This document shows positions 51,206 through 60,811 of a stretch of DNA of 64,000 nucleotides, one piece after another; position 1 is the stretch's first letter; each line of letters begins with the position of its first letter. The notes beneath the pieces are model-generated. The model was not told where the DNA came from. It saw nothing but the letters and a program-made list of their open reading frames with translations, and did not search any database. A program made the translations under genes and the position numbers. The stretch is from DATGKG01 sp963783145 (GTDB lineage: Bacteria; Desulfobacterota; Binatia; Binatales; Binataceae), in assembly GCA_963783145.1 (NCBI GenBank), contig CAWAMM010000002.1, positions 992,001-1,056,000 on the forward strand. Direction: 5' to 3'.

Positions 51206-52225
51206 TCATTTGGTCATCGATGCGAGGCGTCCCGCGATGGTCTCATGCGCCTCAGTAGCGATACGACGAACGATTTCGCCGGCTGGCAGTTTTTCGCGCA
51301 CCAGGCTCACGGACATCCCGGCATAGAGAGCCAACTCCTCGATGTCGCCTTCGAAGGAGCTGGTCGGCGCCATCACCGAGTATTTCACCGTCGGCACTTC
51401 GATATCCATGCCGGACCGCGTCATCTTGCCGATGCTCTTCCCCTCGCCGGGACGCTTGCCGGTTTCGGGCCGACCGGCACGCTCCCACTCATCGATTACT
51501 TTGGTGCGCAGCACGCGATGCGGCGCGTTGGGCCATCCGATGTCATATAACTCCGTATGCACGGTTTCTTCCGCTTCCGCCGCGATGATGCGCTGCTGGT
51601 AGCGCGGGTCCGCCGCGGCCTCATTAGATGCCAGGAAGCGCGTGCCGAATACCGCGGCATCGGCGCCGAGCGCGAGCGCTGCGGCGAGTCCGCGGCCATC
51701 CGCAAAACCTCCCGCCGCGATGATAGGAATTTCGTCGCCAACCGCATCGCGCACCGACGGGATCAGCGCAAGGCTGGTCACCGTGCCGCGCACGTGACCA
51801 CCCGCCTCGAAGCCCTGCACCATAATGGCATCGGCGCCCGCCTCGCGGGCGGCGCGTGCTTCTTTAACCGAGCCACATTGCCAAATAACCTTTAAGGCGG
51901 ATTTTTTAACGATAGGTATGTATTCGGCGGGATCGCCCCAGAAAAACGTGATGCCCTGAATCGGCTCCTTGAGCACGGTCTCGACGATGCCGGGGCGCAG
52001 AAACGGCACCAGCAGATTCACCAGCAGTGGCCGGTCGGTGAGCTTGCGCGCCGCGGCGATCTCATTCTGAATCGCCTCGGGAGTGAACCCGGCGAGCGCG
52101 ATGGTTCCAAGGCCGCCCGCATTGGAGACCGCGGCGGCGAGTTCCGCGAGCGCGACCCCGCCCATTCCGGCCGACAGGATTGGAAATTCGATTCCGAACA
52201 ACTCGGTGATTCGCGTCTTCGGCAT
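51206..52225 (-). CDS. Nitronate monooxygenase (2-nitropropane dioxygenase family)
   Basis: 339 aa, FMN TIM-barrel. N-terminus ITELFGIEFPILSAGMGGVALAELAAAVSNAGGLG, then VMVQGFEAGGHVRG (FMN/His region) and IIAAGGFADGRGLAAALALGADA are the family marks. It oxidises alkyl nitronates; some relatives are enoyl reductases. Divergent from the glycosyltransferase gene. Start is ATG 52223-52225. Confidence 0.87.
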   Translation of the reverse strand: MPKTRITELFGIEFPILSAGMGGVALAELAAAVSNAGGLGTIALAGFTPEAIQNEIAAARKLTDRPLLVNLLVPFLRPGIVETVLKEPIQGITFFWGDPAEYIPIVKKSALKVIWQCGSVKEARAAREAGADAIMVQGFEAGGHVRGTVTSLALIPSVRDAVGDEIPIIAAGGFADGRGLAAALALGADAAVFGTRFLASNEAAADPRYQQRIIAAEAEETVHTELYDIGWPNAPHRVLRTKVIDEWERAGRPETGKRPGEGKSIGKMTRSGMDIEVPTVKYSVMAPTSSFEGDIEELALYAGMSVSLVREKLPAGEIVRRIATEAHETIAGRLASMTK

Positions 52226-52292
52226 TGAAACATTTCCCTCATCTGCGATGACGACACTGCGCGTGGCTTCCTATATGTTGCCGGTTGTCCCG

Positions 52293-54398
52293 ATGAATTC
52301 CACCTCGAGCGACCGCCGTTCCAATCTTTTGCGCGGAATCCTGCAGGCCCGCGGTGTCCGCGCGATTCGTCTCGCCGTGGTACTTTTAAGCGTCAGCATT
52401 CTGTTCGCGTCGCCGTGCCCGGGTGCGGAATCGAACCTGCTGCTCAACGGGGACCTTAGCGCAGGGTCCGGAGAAATGCCGGAGCACTGGAGCCCGACTC
52501 CGTTGGCGCCGCCAGGGTCGTTCGCATGGTTACACCCGCCCGGCGAGCCATCGACGCTCGAAGTCTATACAGAGAAGGGCCAATTCCGCACCTACTATTG
52601 GACCCAGACCGTGACCCTCGCACAAACCGGCTGGTATCACTTGCGTACCGAAGTGAAAACCGACAACCCCGGGGTGCGTGCAACGCTCAAGGTTGAAGGT
52701 GCGAATGCGGTGGGCGGCGCGACCGCAAGCAATTCGAACTGGACGCCACTTGAAGTTTACTTCAAGGCCGTGGGGTCCGAGGCGGTGCAGATCGGATGCG
52801 GGGTGCGCGGAATTTCGGCCGGCCGCGCGTTCTTTCGCAACCTCATCCTTAACGGCGTTGCTGGTGCGCCGCCCAGTGGTACCAGCCAAATCGATCTGAC
52901 GCCGGTGGCCGACCTGCCTCGATCGGAAATAAAAGCCCTGCTGGATGTAGAACTCGCGAAGCCATCGCCGACTGAATCGCTATTGGGTGACGTGGTGAAG
53001 CTTCGGATATTCCTGGCGGTGCTTTTCGTCCTCGCGGCAATCACCTATCTCGATCGGCGCTATGCTCCTTATGCCTCCAGCGAAAATCCTCCGGCGAAAT
53101 TCTTTCAGGACCGCGAACTGAGGAAGAGCGCGAGCGTCGCGGCGTTGATGTGCCTTCTGTTGTTGGCGACCTGGCTGGTGACACGCGTCGAGTACCTTCC
53201 AGGACATGGGGTTTATATTGTTGAGCGACACGCGGTCGGGGGCGATGAGCCGCACTATCTGGTGATGATCAACAGTCTCCTCATGCACCACGACCTCCAG
53301 CTGAACACTCGCTATGACGATGTTGAACGCGGTGGTCTGGAGGCTGGAATGATCGCGCGCAGGACGCAACTCGATCGGCATACCATTATCGTCAACCGGC
53401 GCACCGGTCATCGCGCGATCGACATGCCGTGGTACGAAGCGGGGGCGGAATTCGCACCTTCGCCGGACGTTTACGAAATCCCGGCGCATCCCGCGGGATT
53501 TCCCCTGGCAATGGCGATAGCGGTCGCGCCGATGCATCCCGGCGCGCGCGAAGTCGAGCCCGACGTCGGTCTCATCCTGATGCTCATCGCGTGGCTGGTC
53601 ATCGTGGCAACCTACTTCGTCGGACGCCAGGTCGGGATGGGACGCGGGTGGGCGATGCTCGCTGCAGCGATCCTTTTCGCGGCAAGCCCATGGCTGGCGT
53701 ACTCGCGCGCCTACTTCGCCGAGACCACCATCGGGTTGGCGCTGATTCTGGGACTCTGGGCACTGATGTCGGATCTTCCAATCGTCGCGGCCATCGCTGC
53801 GGCGGCTGGAGCAGTAATGAAACCTCCTTTCGCCCTCGTAGGCGCGGGTTTCCTCGTCGAGGAGGTTCGTGAGAAGCGCTGGCGGGACGCGATCAAGATC
53901 GCAGTGGTCTTGGGTCTTCCGGCCTTGGAAATTCTCGCCTACAACTTCTGGGTCCATCGAAGTGCTTTCGAGTTGAGCCTGAATTGGTCGTTTCAGTTCT
54001 CTCAACTGGTGAATACATTTCTCGGTTATCGCGAGGGGCTGCTGCTGTATGCACCATGGACCATCTTCGGATTCCTCGCGTGCGCGGTCTCGTTGTGCTC
54101 GATGTCGAATAGCTCCCGGCTGGCTCGCACGATGGCGCTTCCGATCTTTCTCTACAGCATAGTTTTGAGTTCGGTCGGGTTCGGGGCTGGATACTGCTAT
54201 GGACCTCGATATTGGGTCGCCTTTATGCCTTGGCTGGCACTTGGCACCATCGAGGCAATGCGCCGCGCTGGGCGTTACCAGCGAGCGGTCTGCGCACTTC
54301 TGGTATTGTTCGCTATCGGGCTCGCGATCCCGGGTGCTCTGCGATATCCACAGCTCTTCCGGCGACCGGTACTGGATGCCTGGCAGGGTTTTTACTAG
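52293..54398 (+). CDS. GT-C glycosyltransferase-like membrane protein with N-terminal lectin-like domain
   Basis: 701 aa from ATG 52293. There is a basic N-terminus and a hydrophobic segment (about 25-45), then an extracytoplasmic domain (about 45-190: NLLLNGDLSAGSGEMPEHW, LAQTGWYHLRTEVKT) of galactose-binding / CBM jelly-roll type, followed by about ten helices with the first-loop acidic region (VERHAVGGDEPHYLVM) and later MPWYEAGAEFAPSPDVYEIPAHPAGFP. This is the plan of a lipid-linked-sugar GT-C enzyme. ATGs at 52248 and 52275 are possible but the signal then lies deep. It is the first gene of a surface glycan cluster. Confidence 0.7.
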   Translation: MNSTSSDRRSNLLRGILQARGVRAIRLAVVLLSVSILFASPCPGAESNLLLNGDLSAGSGEMPEHWSPTPLAPPGSFAWLHPPGEPSTLEVYTEKGQFRTYYWTQTVTLAQTGWYHLRTEVKTDNPGVRATLKVEGANAVGGATASNSNWTPLEVYFKAVGSEAVQIGCGVRGISAGRAFFRNLILNGVAGAPPSGTSQIDLTPVADLPRSEIKALLDVELAKPSPTESLLGDVVKLRIFLAVLFVLAAITYLDRRYAPYASSENPPAKFFQDRELRKSASVAALMCLLLLATWLVTRVEYLPGHGVYIVERHAVGGDEPHYLVMINSLLMHHDLQLNTRYDDVERGGLEAGMIARRTQLDRHTIIVNRRTGHRAIDMPWYEAGAEFAPSPDVYEIPAHPAGFPLAMAIAVAPMHPGAREVEPDVGLILMLIAWLVIVATYFVGRQVGMGRGWAMLAAAILFAASPWLAYSRAYFAETTIGLALILGLWALMSDLPIVAAIAAAAGAVMKPPFALVGAGFLVEEVREKRWRDAIKIAVVLGLPALEILAYNFWVHRSAFELSLNWSFQFSQLVNTFLGYREGLLLYAPWTIFGFLACAVSLCSMSNSSRLARTMALPIFLYSIVLSSVGFGAGYCYGPRYWVAFMPWLALGTIEAMRRAGRYQRAVCALLVLFAIGLAIPGALRYPQLFRRPVLDAWQGFY

Positions 54399-54447
54399 CT
54401 TTCTTTGACCATCAAGATGATTGTGGTGCGGTGTTGTCGAGGTTCTC

Positions 54448-55716
54448 ATGAGCTCATTCATAGTCAACCGACTTTCGATTGCGGCCAGCCCCGACGCATC
54501 CGAATGTGAATTATCCATCGTCCTGCCCTGCCTGAATGAAGCCGAAACCGTGGGAGTATGCGTTGCCCAGGCTCTCGAGACCCTGGGCCGCTTGAGGATT
54601 TTCGGCGAGGTTCTCGTGGTCGACAACGCTTCAGATGACGGCTCGGGAGAGATTGCGCGGCGCGCCGGCGCCCGCGTAGTCAAGGAAACCGAGCGCGGCT
54701 ACGGGACCGCGCTGCGCCGTGGCATCGAGGAGGCGCGCGGCCGCTTCATCATCATGGCCGATGCCGACGCGTCGTATGATTTGTCCGATCTCGAGCGCTT
54801 CGTCGATAAACTCCGCGCCGGCGACGACCTGGTGATGGGTTCGCGCCTGCAAGGGCGGATCGAACCAGGCGCGATGCCGTGGCTCCATCGCATCGGCAAC
54901 CCCGTGCTATCGCGGGTTCTGAAGTTGTTTTTTCGCGGCCGTGTCTCCGACCCGCATTGCGGGATGCGCGGCTTCACCAAGGATGCCTTCTACCGGATGC
55001 GTCTATCGTCGACCGGGATGGAGTTCGCCTCCGAAATGGTGATCAAGGCGGTGCTCGCGGGGATGCGAATCTCCAACCTTCCGATCACGCTGCGCCCTGA
55101 CGGGCGAGTCAGCCATGGGCCGCATCTGCGCTCGTTTCGCGACGGATGGCGCCATCTGCGCTACATGCTGTTACTTTCTCCCACCTATCTGTTTGTGCTG
55201 CCGGGCGCGATTTGTATGCTGCTCGGTTTGCTCCCGCTGATTTTCCTCGGGCGCGGTCCCGCGGCGCTGGCGGACGTGACCTTCGACTATCACTACATGA
55301 TCCTCGGCAGCCTGATGACGATTCTCGGCTTTCAGGCGGTGATGACCGGGCTGTTTGCCAAGGCCTATTGTCACGCAGCGCGCCTGTATGCGCCCGATCG
55401 CATCCTGGAAACCTTTCGCCGACACTTCAGCCTCGAACGCGGCCTGATTCTCGGGACTGCGTTGTTGCTGGCCGGATTCATCATCGACGCGAGAATCCTG
55501 ATCGGATGGCTGCGCAGCGGGATGGGCGGGCTCAACGCGATCCGGCCGGCCACTCGCGCCTCGACCCTGATGATCATCGGCGCGCAGATCAATTTTTCCT
55601 CGTTCTTCATGAGCCTGCTCGGCATGTTCCCCTCCGAGGTCGACAATCCGCCCCCGCTTGCATCCATACCCCTCGATGAATCTGGCGCCTCCGGCACGCC
55701 TCGCGAAACCGACTGA
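54448..55716 (+). CDS. Family 2 glycosyltransferase (polyprenyl-P-sugar or glycan synthase type)
   Basis: 422 aa from ATG 54448. The GT-A domain (about 20-240) has LSIVLPCLNEAETV, LVVDNASDDGSGEIARRAGARVVKETERGYGTALRRGIEEA, a DADASYD metal site and DPHCGMRGF, typical of dolichyl-phosphate-type transferases. Three to four C-terminal membrane helices follow. It follows the GT-C gene in the same direction, so it may make its lipid-linked sugar donor; that link is inferred. Confidence 0.87.
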   Translation: MSSFIVNRLSIAASPDASECELSIVLPCLNEAETVGVCVAQALETLGRLRIFGEVLVVDNASDDGSGEIARRAGARVVKETERGYGTALRRGIEEARGRFIIMADADASYDLSDLERFVDKLRAGDDLVMGSRLQGRIEPGAMPWLHRIGNPVLSRVLKLFFRGRVSDPHCGMRGFTKDAFYRMRLSSTGMEFASEMVIKAVLAGMRISNLPITLRPDGRVSHGPHLRSFRDGWRHLRYMLLLSPTYLFVLPGAICMLLGLLPLIFLGRGPAALADVTFDYHYMILGSLMTILGFQAVMTGLFAKAYCHAARLYAPDRILETFRRHFSLERGLILGTALLLAGFIIDARILIGWLRSGMGGLNAIRPATRASTLMIIGAQINFSSFFMSLLGMFPSEVDNPPPLASIPLDESGASGTPRETD

Positions 55717-55721
55717 CTCCG

Positions 55722-56885
55722 TTGCGCATCCTGTTCGTTTACGACTGCCTCTACCCGCATACCATCGGCGGCTTCGAACGCTTCTATCGCGATGTGGCCG
55801 AGCGCCTCGCGCGCCATCATGAAGTCACTTACCTGACGCGGGTCCAGTGGGACGCTGATAAATCTCCCGACACGCCGGGGGGAGTGAAGATCGTCGCGCT
55901 CGATTGCGGACGCGATTTGTACACCGAGTCGGGCCGCCGGCGCATTCTGCCACCGGTTCGTTTCGGGTTCGGCGTGCTCACCTACTTGATGCGCCACCGC
56001 CGGTGTTACGACATCGTACAAACCTGCAGCTTTCCCTACTTTCCGATGATCTCATGCGCGGCGGTGCGCGCCCTCGGCGGGCCGCCGATCGTAACCGACT
56101 GGATCGAAGTGTGGTCGGACAACTACTGGGCGCGCTATTTGGGACCGCTCGGCGGCCGCATCGGCGCGGCGGTGCAGAACCTGTGCATCCGCTTGACCCG
56201 CAATGCGTTCACGCTGTCGGAGCTGGCCGCCAACGCGCTGCGCGCGCATGGCTATCGAAAGCAGGTGGTCGTCTTGAAGGGACTTTCGACCACCGCGATA
56301 ACCGGCGCCATCGACACGGAGCGGGAACCGATTTTCATCTTTGCCGGTCGCCATATTCCCGAAAAACATGCGGACAAGATTCCGGCCGCGATCGCGCTCG
56401 CGCGCGAAAAGATCCCGCCGCTGCGCGGGCAAATTTTCGGCAATGGTCCCGAACGTGGAAAAATTCTCGCCGAAATCGCACGCCTGCAGCTCGAGGACGT
56501 TATCGAATGCCCCGGGTTCGTGCCGTGGGCGCAACTCGAAACATCGATACGCCGCGCGACCGGGCTGATCCTGCCCTCCGAGCGCGAGGGTTACGGCTCG
56601 GTGGTGATCGAAGCCATCGCGCGCGGCACCCCGGCGATCGTGGTCCGCGGTTCCGACAATGCAGCGACCGACCTGATCGTCGAAAACGTCAACGGGTTCG
56701 TCGCGCCGAGCATCGAGCCCGCCACACTTGCCGAGTATATGGTGAAGCTGTACCTGACAGGCCCCGAGCTACGCGCGCGGACTCATCAATGGTACGTCGA
56801 GCACGCCGCGCAATTGAGCCTCGATGCCTCGATCGAACAGATCGACGCGGCGTATCGAAACATCGGGAATCCATCGAAACCCTAA
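55722..56885 (+). CDS. Family 4 glycosyltransferase
   Basis: 387 aa, GT-B fold. N-terminus RILFVYDCLYPHTIGGFERFYRDVAERLARHHEVTYLT, and a C-terminal donor site with EREGYGSVVIEAIARGTPAIVV (EX7E motif, about 287-308). Start TTG 55722, 5 bp after the previous stop. Its stop interlocks with the stop of the opposite-strand glycosyltransferase (4-bp overlap). The acceptor is unknown. Confidence 0.85.
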   Translation: MRILFVYDCLYPHTIGGFERFYRDVAERLARHHEVTYLTRVQWDADKSPDTPGGVKIVALDCGRDLYTESGRRRILPPVRFGFGVLTYLMRHRRCYDIVQTCSFPYFPMISCAAVRALGGPPIVTDWIEVWSDNYWARYLGPLGGRIGAAVQNLCIRLTRNAFTLSELAANALRAHGYRKQVVVLKGLSTTAITGAIDTEREPIFIFAGRHIPEKHADKIPAAIALAREKIPPLRGQIFGNGPERGKILAEIARLQLEDVIECPGFVPWAQLETSIRRATGLILPSEREGYGSVVIEAIARGTPAIVVRGSDNAATDLIVENVNGFVAPSIEPATLAEYMVKLYLTGPELRARTHQWYVEHAAQLSLDASIEQIDAAYRNIGNPSKP

Positions 56886-58114
56886 CGCTGGATTCTGTTC
56901 TCAATGCCGGGTCCGGATAGGTTGGGCGTAGCGCGGTCTGGTGTGGTTGGACGGCAGACCTCCTCGTACAATGCCAGCGTCGCTTCGGCCGTGGAGCGCC
57001 AACTGAACCTCCGTGCACGATGGATCCCTGCATCGACCATCTTCTGCCGGAGAGACGCGTCGCATAACAATCGCAACGCTTGAGCCGCGAATGCTCCCGC
57101 ATCTCTGGGGTCGGCAAATAGCGCGGCATCGCCGGCGACTTCCGGCATCGAGGACACCGATGACGAAATCGCCGGCGCTCCACATGCCATCGCCTCGAGA
57201 AGCGGGAGGCCGAAGCCTTCGTACCACGACGGATAGATGAAGAGCTCGGCGCGACTGTAAAATTCGATGAGGTCCGAATCGGGAATGTCCGCGAGAATCC
57301 GGACCCAGGGCCATAGGTCGCGGTACTTGTCGTTCGCGCGCGGATCGATCCATCGCCAGCCTGGCCGCCCGATGATGATCAGTTCGAGATCGTGACCTTC
57401 TTTCCTCAATCGACGCAGCACTTCCAGCAGGATCGTATGATTCTTGCGCGGCTCCAAAACCCCGACCGTGAGGATGAAGGGCCGATTGATCTGATAGCGC
57501 TCGCCAAACGCGGGCGTCGGGGAAATGCGCCTCATGAGCGGGTTGACCCCCTCGGGAATGCACACGATGCGCTCGGGCGGGGCCAGGCGACGCTCGATCA
57601 AATCGCGGGCGGTGGCTTCGGATGGCACAATCACGCGATCGGCCCGGCGCACCGCGCGCCCGATTGCCATTCGAGTTGCAATGACCCTGTTTCTCGGATG
57701 AGTAGAAGGAAGGGTTAGCGGTGTCAGATCGTGTACGGTGGCAATCTGTTTCGCGGGCGCGCGCAGCAAACCACTTCCAAACATATTGGGGAAGTGCACT
57801 AAATCCAGCCTGAGGTCGCGGACCGGGCGCGAATATGCGCCGCCCAACACCGCCGCAGCGCGGTTGCGGAAGGTCCGGGGAAGAAAGATGCTGCGCACCC
57901 GAGGATGCTGATAAATGTCGAGCCGGCCCTCGCCCAGGCGGATCAGGAAATATTCGTTGACGTGATCAATCGTGAGGAGATGTCTGACCAGCTGGTGTAC
58001 GTATACCCCCACCCCGCCATTGGCAATGCGCACTTCGCCATCGACGATTTGCTCATAGAGCGCATCGGTGGCGATACCTATTCTGAGGGGACGGCCGGCA
58101 GGTTCGGGGGTCAT
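56882..58114 (-). CDS. Family 4 glycosyltransferase (opposite strand)
   Basis: 410 aa. GT-B fold: N-terminal RIGIATDALYEQIVDGEVRIANGGVGVYVHQL, and donor motif PSWYEGFGLPLLEAMACGAPAISS (EX7E, about 288-311) with the VGVLEPRKNHTILLEVL hinge. ATG 58112-58114 or GTG 58118-58120. It is the only minus-strand gene in the glycan cluster and lies back-to-back with the exporter genes. Acceptor unknown. Confidence 0.87.
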   Translation of the reverse strand: MTPEPAGRPLRIGIATDALYEQIVDGEVRIANGGVGVYVHQLVRHLLTIDHVNEYFLIRLGEGRLDIYQHPRVRSIFLPRTFRNRAAAVLGGAYSRPVRDLRLDLVHFPNMFGSGLLRAPAKQIATVHDLTPLTLPSTHPRNRVIATRMAIGRAVRRADRVIVPSEATARDLIERRLAPPERIVCIPEGVNPLMRRISPTPAFGERYQINRPFILTVGVLEPRKNHTILLEVLRRLRKEGHDLELIIIGRPGWRWIDPRANDKYRDLWPWVRILADIPDSDLIEFYSRAELFIYPSWYEGFGLPLLEAMACGAPAISSSVSSMPEVAGDAALFADPRDAGAFAAQALRLLCDASLRQKMVDAGIHRARRFSWRSTAEATLALYEEVCRPTTPDRATPNLSGPGIENRIQR

Positions 58115-58213
58115 CGACACGCGCCCACGCGGAAGCCATTTTTATCACTTCCGAGTAGAGCCGCGACGTACTTGTAAGTAGAATTGCACGGGCGGTTTTT
58201 AAAAGAGTCGGCG

Positions 58214-58978
58214 ATGCAGCACGGGGACATTCTTTTCCTTCTGCAAAATCTGGTGCTCAAGGATTTCCGGATTCGCTACCGCGCGATGTCGCTGGGGGTT
58301 ACGTGGTCGGTGGCCAATCCGCTTTTGATGATGGGCATCCTGACCTTTGTCTTCACTCGCATCTACCCCAACCCCACCATCCATCATTTCGCTTTGTTCG
58401 CGCTGTGCGCGCTGGTGCCCTTCAACTTTTACAGTCTGGCGGCGATTCCGGGAACCACTTCGCTGCTGGAAAACCAATCTCTGATCAAACGCGTGCGCTG
58501 TCCGCGCGCGATCTTCCCGATTGCGGCGGTGCTTTCGAGCTCACTGCACTTCCTGATTCAGATCGCACTGTTGATATTTCTGCTGCTCCTGTTCGGGCAC
58601 TCGATCAACCGCCATTGGATCTGGTTGTTTCCGATCTGGACCATGGAAGTGATCTTCCTGTGCGGGCTGAGTCTCATAACTTCGGCGTTGAACGTCTACT
58701 ACCGGGACATTCGCTACCTGGTCGAATGCTCGGGCCTGGTAATGTTCTGGATGGTGCCGGTTTTTTATAATCTCGAAATGATCCCGATCCGTTATCGAGC
58801 GCTTTATACTATGAATCCCATCGCGGCGGTCGCGATCGTGGATCGCCAGATCATGTTCGCGGCGACCGCACCCTCGATGAGTATCGTGTTTCAATTGTGC
58901 ATAGTGTCGTTGTTGGTTCTGGCGCTGGGATTTGCGCTGTTCGGGCGGTTGCAACGGGACCTGGCTGATTATCTGTGA
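58214..58978 (+). CDS. ABC polysaccharide exporter permease (Wzm/KpsM type)
   Basis: 254 aa from ATG 58214. Six helices. VLKDFRIRYRAMSLGVTWSVANPLLMMGILTFVF is the conserved ABC2 entry and NVYYRDIRYLVECSGLVMFWMVPVFY the later hallmark. It exports a finished lipid-linked glycan. It overlaps the ATPase gene by 4 bp (GTGA). It is the permease of an ABC-dependent, not Wzy-dependent, pathway. Confidence 0.9.
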   Translation: MQHGDILFLLQNLVLKDFRIRYRAMSLGVTWSVANPLLMMGILTFVFTRIYPNPTIHHFALFALCALVPFNFYSLAAIPGTTSLLENQSLIKRVRCPRAIFPIAAVLSSSLHFLIQIALLIFLLLLFGHSINRHWIWLFPIWTMEVIFLCGLSLITSALNVYYRDIRYLVECSGLVMFWMVPVFYNLEMIPIRYRALYTMNPIAAVAIVDRQIMFAATAPSMSIVFQLCIVSLLVLALGFALFGRLQRDLADYL

Positions 58979-59811
58979 CAACCGCAATCCAGAGCAACGG
59001 CAGCGAGGCGATCCTGCAGCCCGAGCGCGACGGTTTCGATTCGCTATCGACGCGACCGTCACACACGGTGCTCAAATTCGAAAGCGTCAGCAAGAGCTAT
59101 CTGCGCAATGCGGGCCGGGCGCTGCTCAGGCATCACCTGATATCATTGCTCAAGCGCGCGCCATTGGAGAAGTTTTGCGCGCTCGATGACGTCTCTTTCG
59201 AGCTCCGCTCAGGCCAGAGCCTCGCGGTGGTGGGTTTCAACGGCGCGGGCAAAAGCAGTTTGTTGCGGCTCGCGACCGGCATCTCGATGCCTGACAACGG
59301 CAAAGTCGAGATCCACGGAAGTATCGCGGCGCTAATGGAGCTCGGCGCCGGTTTCCATCCTGATCTTACCGGCGCGGAAAACCTGGTGCTTAACGCCTCG
59401 CTGCTCGGACTATCGCGCAAGAAGACTTACGAGGAATTCGACTCCATCGTGGATTTTGCGGGCATCGGCGAATTCATCGAAGAACCGCTGCGAACCTATT
59501 CGAGCGGGATGATGCTGCGGCTGGCGTTTGCAATCGCGGTGCGGGTGAATCCCGATGTGTTGTTCATCGACGAGGTGCTCTCGGTCGGCGATTCACAGTT
59601 CCAGAGCAAATGCATCGAAGAGATCAAGCGCCTCAAGCATGCGGGCAAGACCTTGGTTTGCGTCTCGCACGATATCAAGGTCGTTCGCGAACTATGCGAG
59701 GTGGCGTTGTGGCTGGAGCATGGCAAGATGAAAATGTTCGGGCCTGCCGCAACTGTCCTCGACGCCTACGAAGACGTCGCCCGCCCGGGCAAGAAACCAG
59801 CGCACAAGTAG
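58975..59811 (+). CDS. ABC polysaccharide exporter ATPase (Wzt type, short)
   Basis: 278 aa. Walker A is GFNGAGKSS (about 84-92), the signature YSSGMMLRLAFAIAV, Walker B is VLFIDEVLSVGD. There is a 40-residue N-terminal extension and no C-terminal carbohydrate-binding domain of Wzt, so substrate choice must lie elsewhere, as in KpsT/TagH types. It starts at GTG 58975, translationally coupled to the permease. Converges with the LigD-Pol gene. Confidence 0.9.
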   Translation: MTTAIQSNGSEAILQPERDGFDSLSTRPSHTVLKFESVSKSYLRNAGRALLRHHLISLLKRAPLEKFCALDDVSFELRSGQSLAVVGFNGAGKSSLLRLATGISMPDNGKVEIHGSIAALMELGAGFHPDLTGAENLVLNASLLGLSRKKTYEEFDSIVDFAGIGEFIEEPLRTYSSGMMLRLAFAIAVRVNPDVLFIDEVLSVGDSQFQSKCIEEIKRLKHAGKTLVCVSHDIKVVRELCEVALWLEHGKMKMFGPAATVLDAYEDVARPGKKPAHK

Positions 59812-59841
59812 TCGCGCGCGGCTCGGATTCGCTTCCGTCGA

Positions 59842-60759
59842 TTAGCGCAACCGCTCGATCGCCGGCTTCAGCGGCCGCTCGGAATCGCAATAATCCTTCC
59901 ACGCGATGCTCTTCGCTATGAGGGCCGGCGCGGTTCGAACGGTGAAGCGCTTCGGATCGAGGCCGGTTCGCACCTGCGTCCATAGCAGTGGCATCGATAC
60001 CGGCGCACCCTCGCGCGCTCGCGGGGACAATGGCGCCACCGCCGAGGAGACGAAATCGTTGCGCAGGTAGTCGAGGTAGATTCGTCCGCCGCGATCCTTC
60101 TTGGTCATCTTGATGAGATAACGATCCGGATGATCGGCGGCCATTCGGGTACACAAATCGCGCGCGAAAGCCTTCGCTTCGGGCCAGCTCACCGCTTCCT
60201 TCTTCGGCGCCAAGGGCGTCACAACATGTAGGCCTTTGCCACCGGTGGTTTTACAGAAGCCGATCAGCCCCAGCGCGTCGAGGCGATCGCGAACCTCAAT
60301 CGCGGCGGCAACGACCGCGGCAAAATCGAGCTCGGGGGCGGGATCGAGATCGAAGACCAGGCGCCCGGGAACCTCCGGCTGATCCGGCTGACAATTCCAC
60401 GGATGGAGCTCGACGCCTCCGATCTGCGCCACTTCGGCCAGCGCTTCGAGGTTATCGATTTGAAGATACGGCTTGTGTTCGCGGGTAGCCTTGATGAAGT
60501 TGAACGCCTTCGCGGCTCCCGGCATCGCGTGGCGCTGGAAGAATTGCTCGCCGCCGATCCCATCGGGCGCGCGCAAAATTGAACACGGACGCCCCTTCAG
60601 ATGATTCATCAACCATGGGCCGACCGCCTCATAGTAGCGCGCGAGATCGAGTTTGGTGACCGGCGCGCCATCACCGTCATCGGGCCACAACGCCTTGTCG
60701 GGCCGGGAGATGGTGACGCCCATTACGATGGGGTCCTGCTGCGGCGCGTTGCGCTTCAT
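59842..60759 (-). CDS. Stand-alone LigD-type polymerase (primase) domain
   Basis: 305 aa. ISRPDKALWPDDG and KLDLARYYEAVGPWLMNHLKGRP open the domain, with the catalytic metal site LVFDLDPAPELDF (Asp-x-Asp) and CKTTGGKGLHVVTPL, matching the LigD polymerase domain of bacterial NHEJ. No ligase or 3'-phosphoesterase domain is fused and no ku gene is in the window. It may act in repair synthesis or with an unlinked ligase. Start is ATG 60757-60759. Confidence 0.9.
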   Translation of the reverse strand: MKRNAPQQDPIVMGVTISRPDKALWPDDGDGAPVTKLDLARYYEAVGPWLMNHLKGRPCSILRAPDGIGGEQFFQRHAMPGAAKAFNFIKATREHKPYLQIDNLEALAEVAQIGGVELHPWNCQPDQPEVPGRLVFDLDPAPELDFAAVVAAAIEVRDRLDALGLIGFCKTTGGKGLHVVTPLAPKKEAVSWPEAKAFARDLCTRMAADHPDRYLIKMTKKDRGGRIYLDYLRNDFVSSAVAPLSPRAREGAPVSMPLLWTQVRTGLDPKRFTVRTAPALIAKSIAWKDYCDSERPLKPAIERLR

Positions 60760-60811
60760 CTACGATGGGACGCCGGCGGTGATCGACGAATTCATCACAA
60801 ACGTTTGCGAG

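Noticed and set aside
52980..54683. 567-codon open frame antisense to the GT-C gene
   Set aside because: The sense product is a plausible multi-span membrane enzyme; the antisense product is highly charged with no domain.
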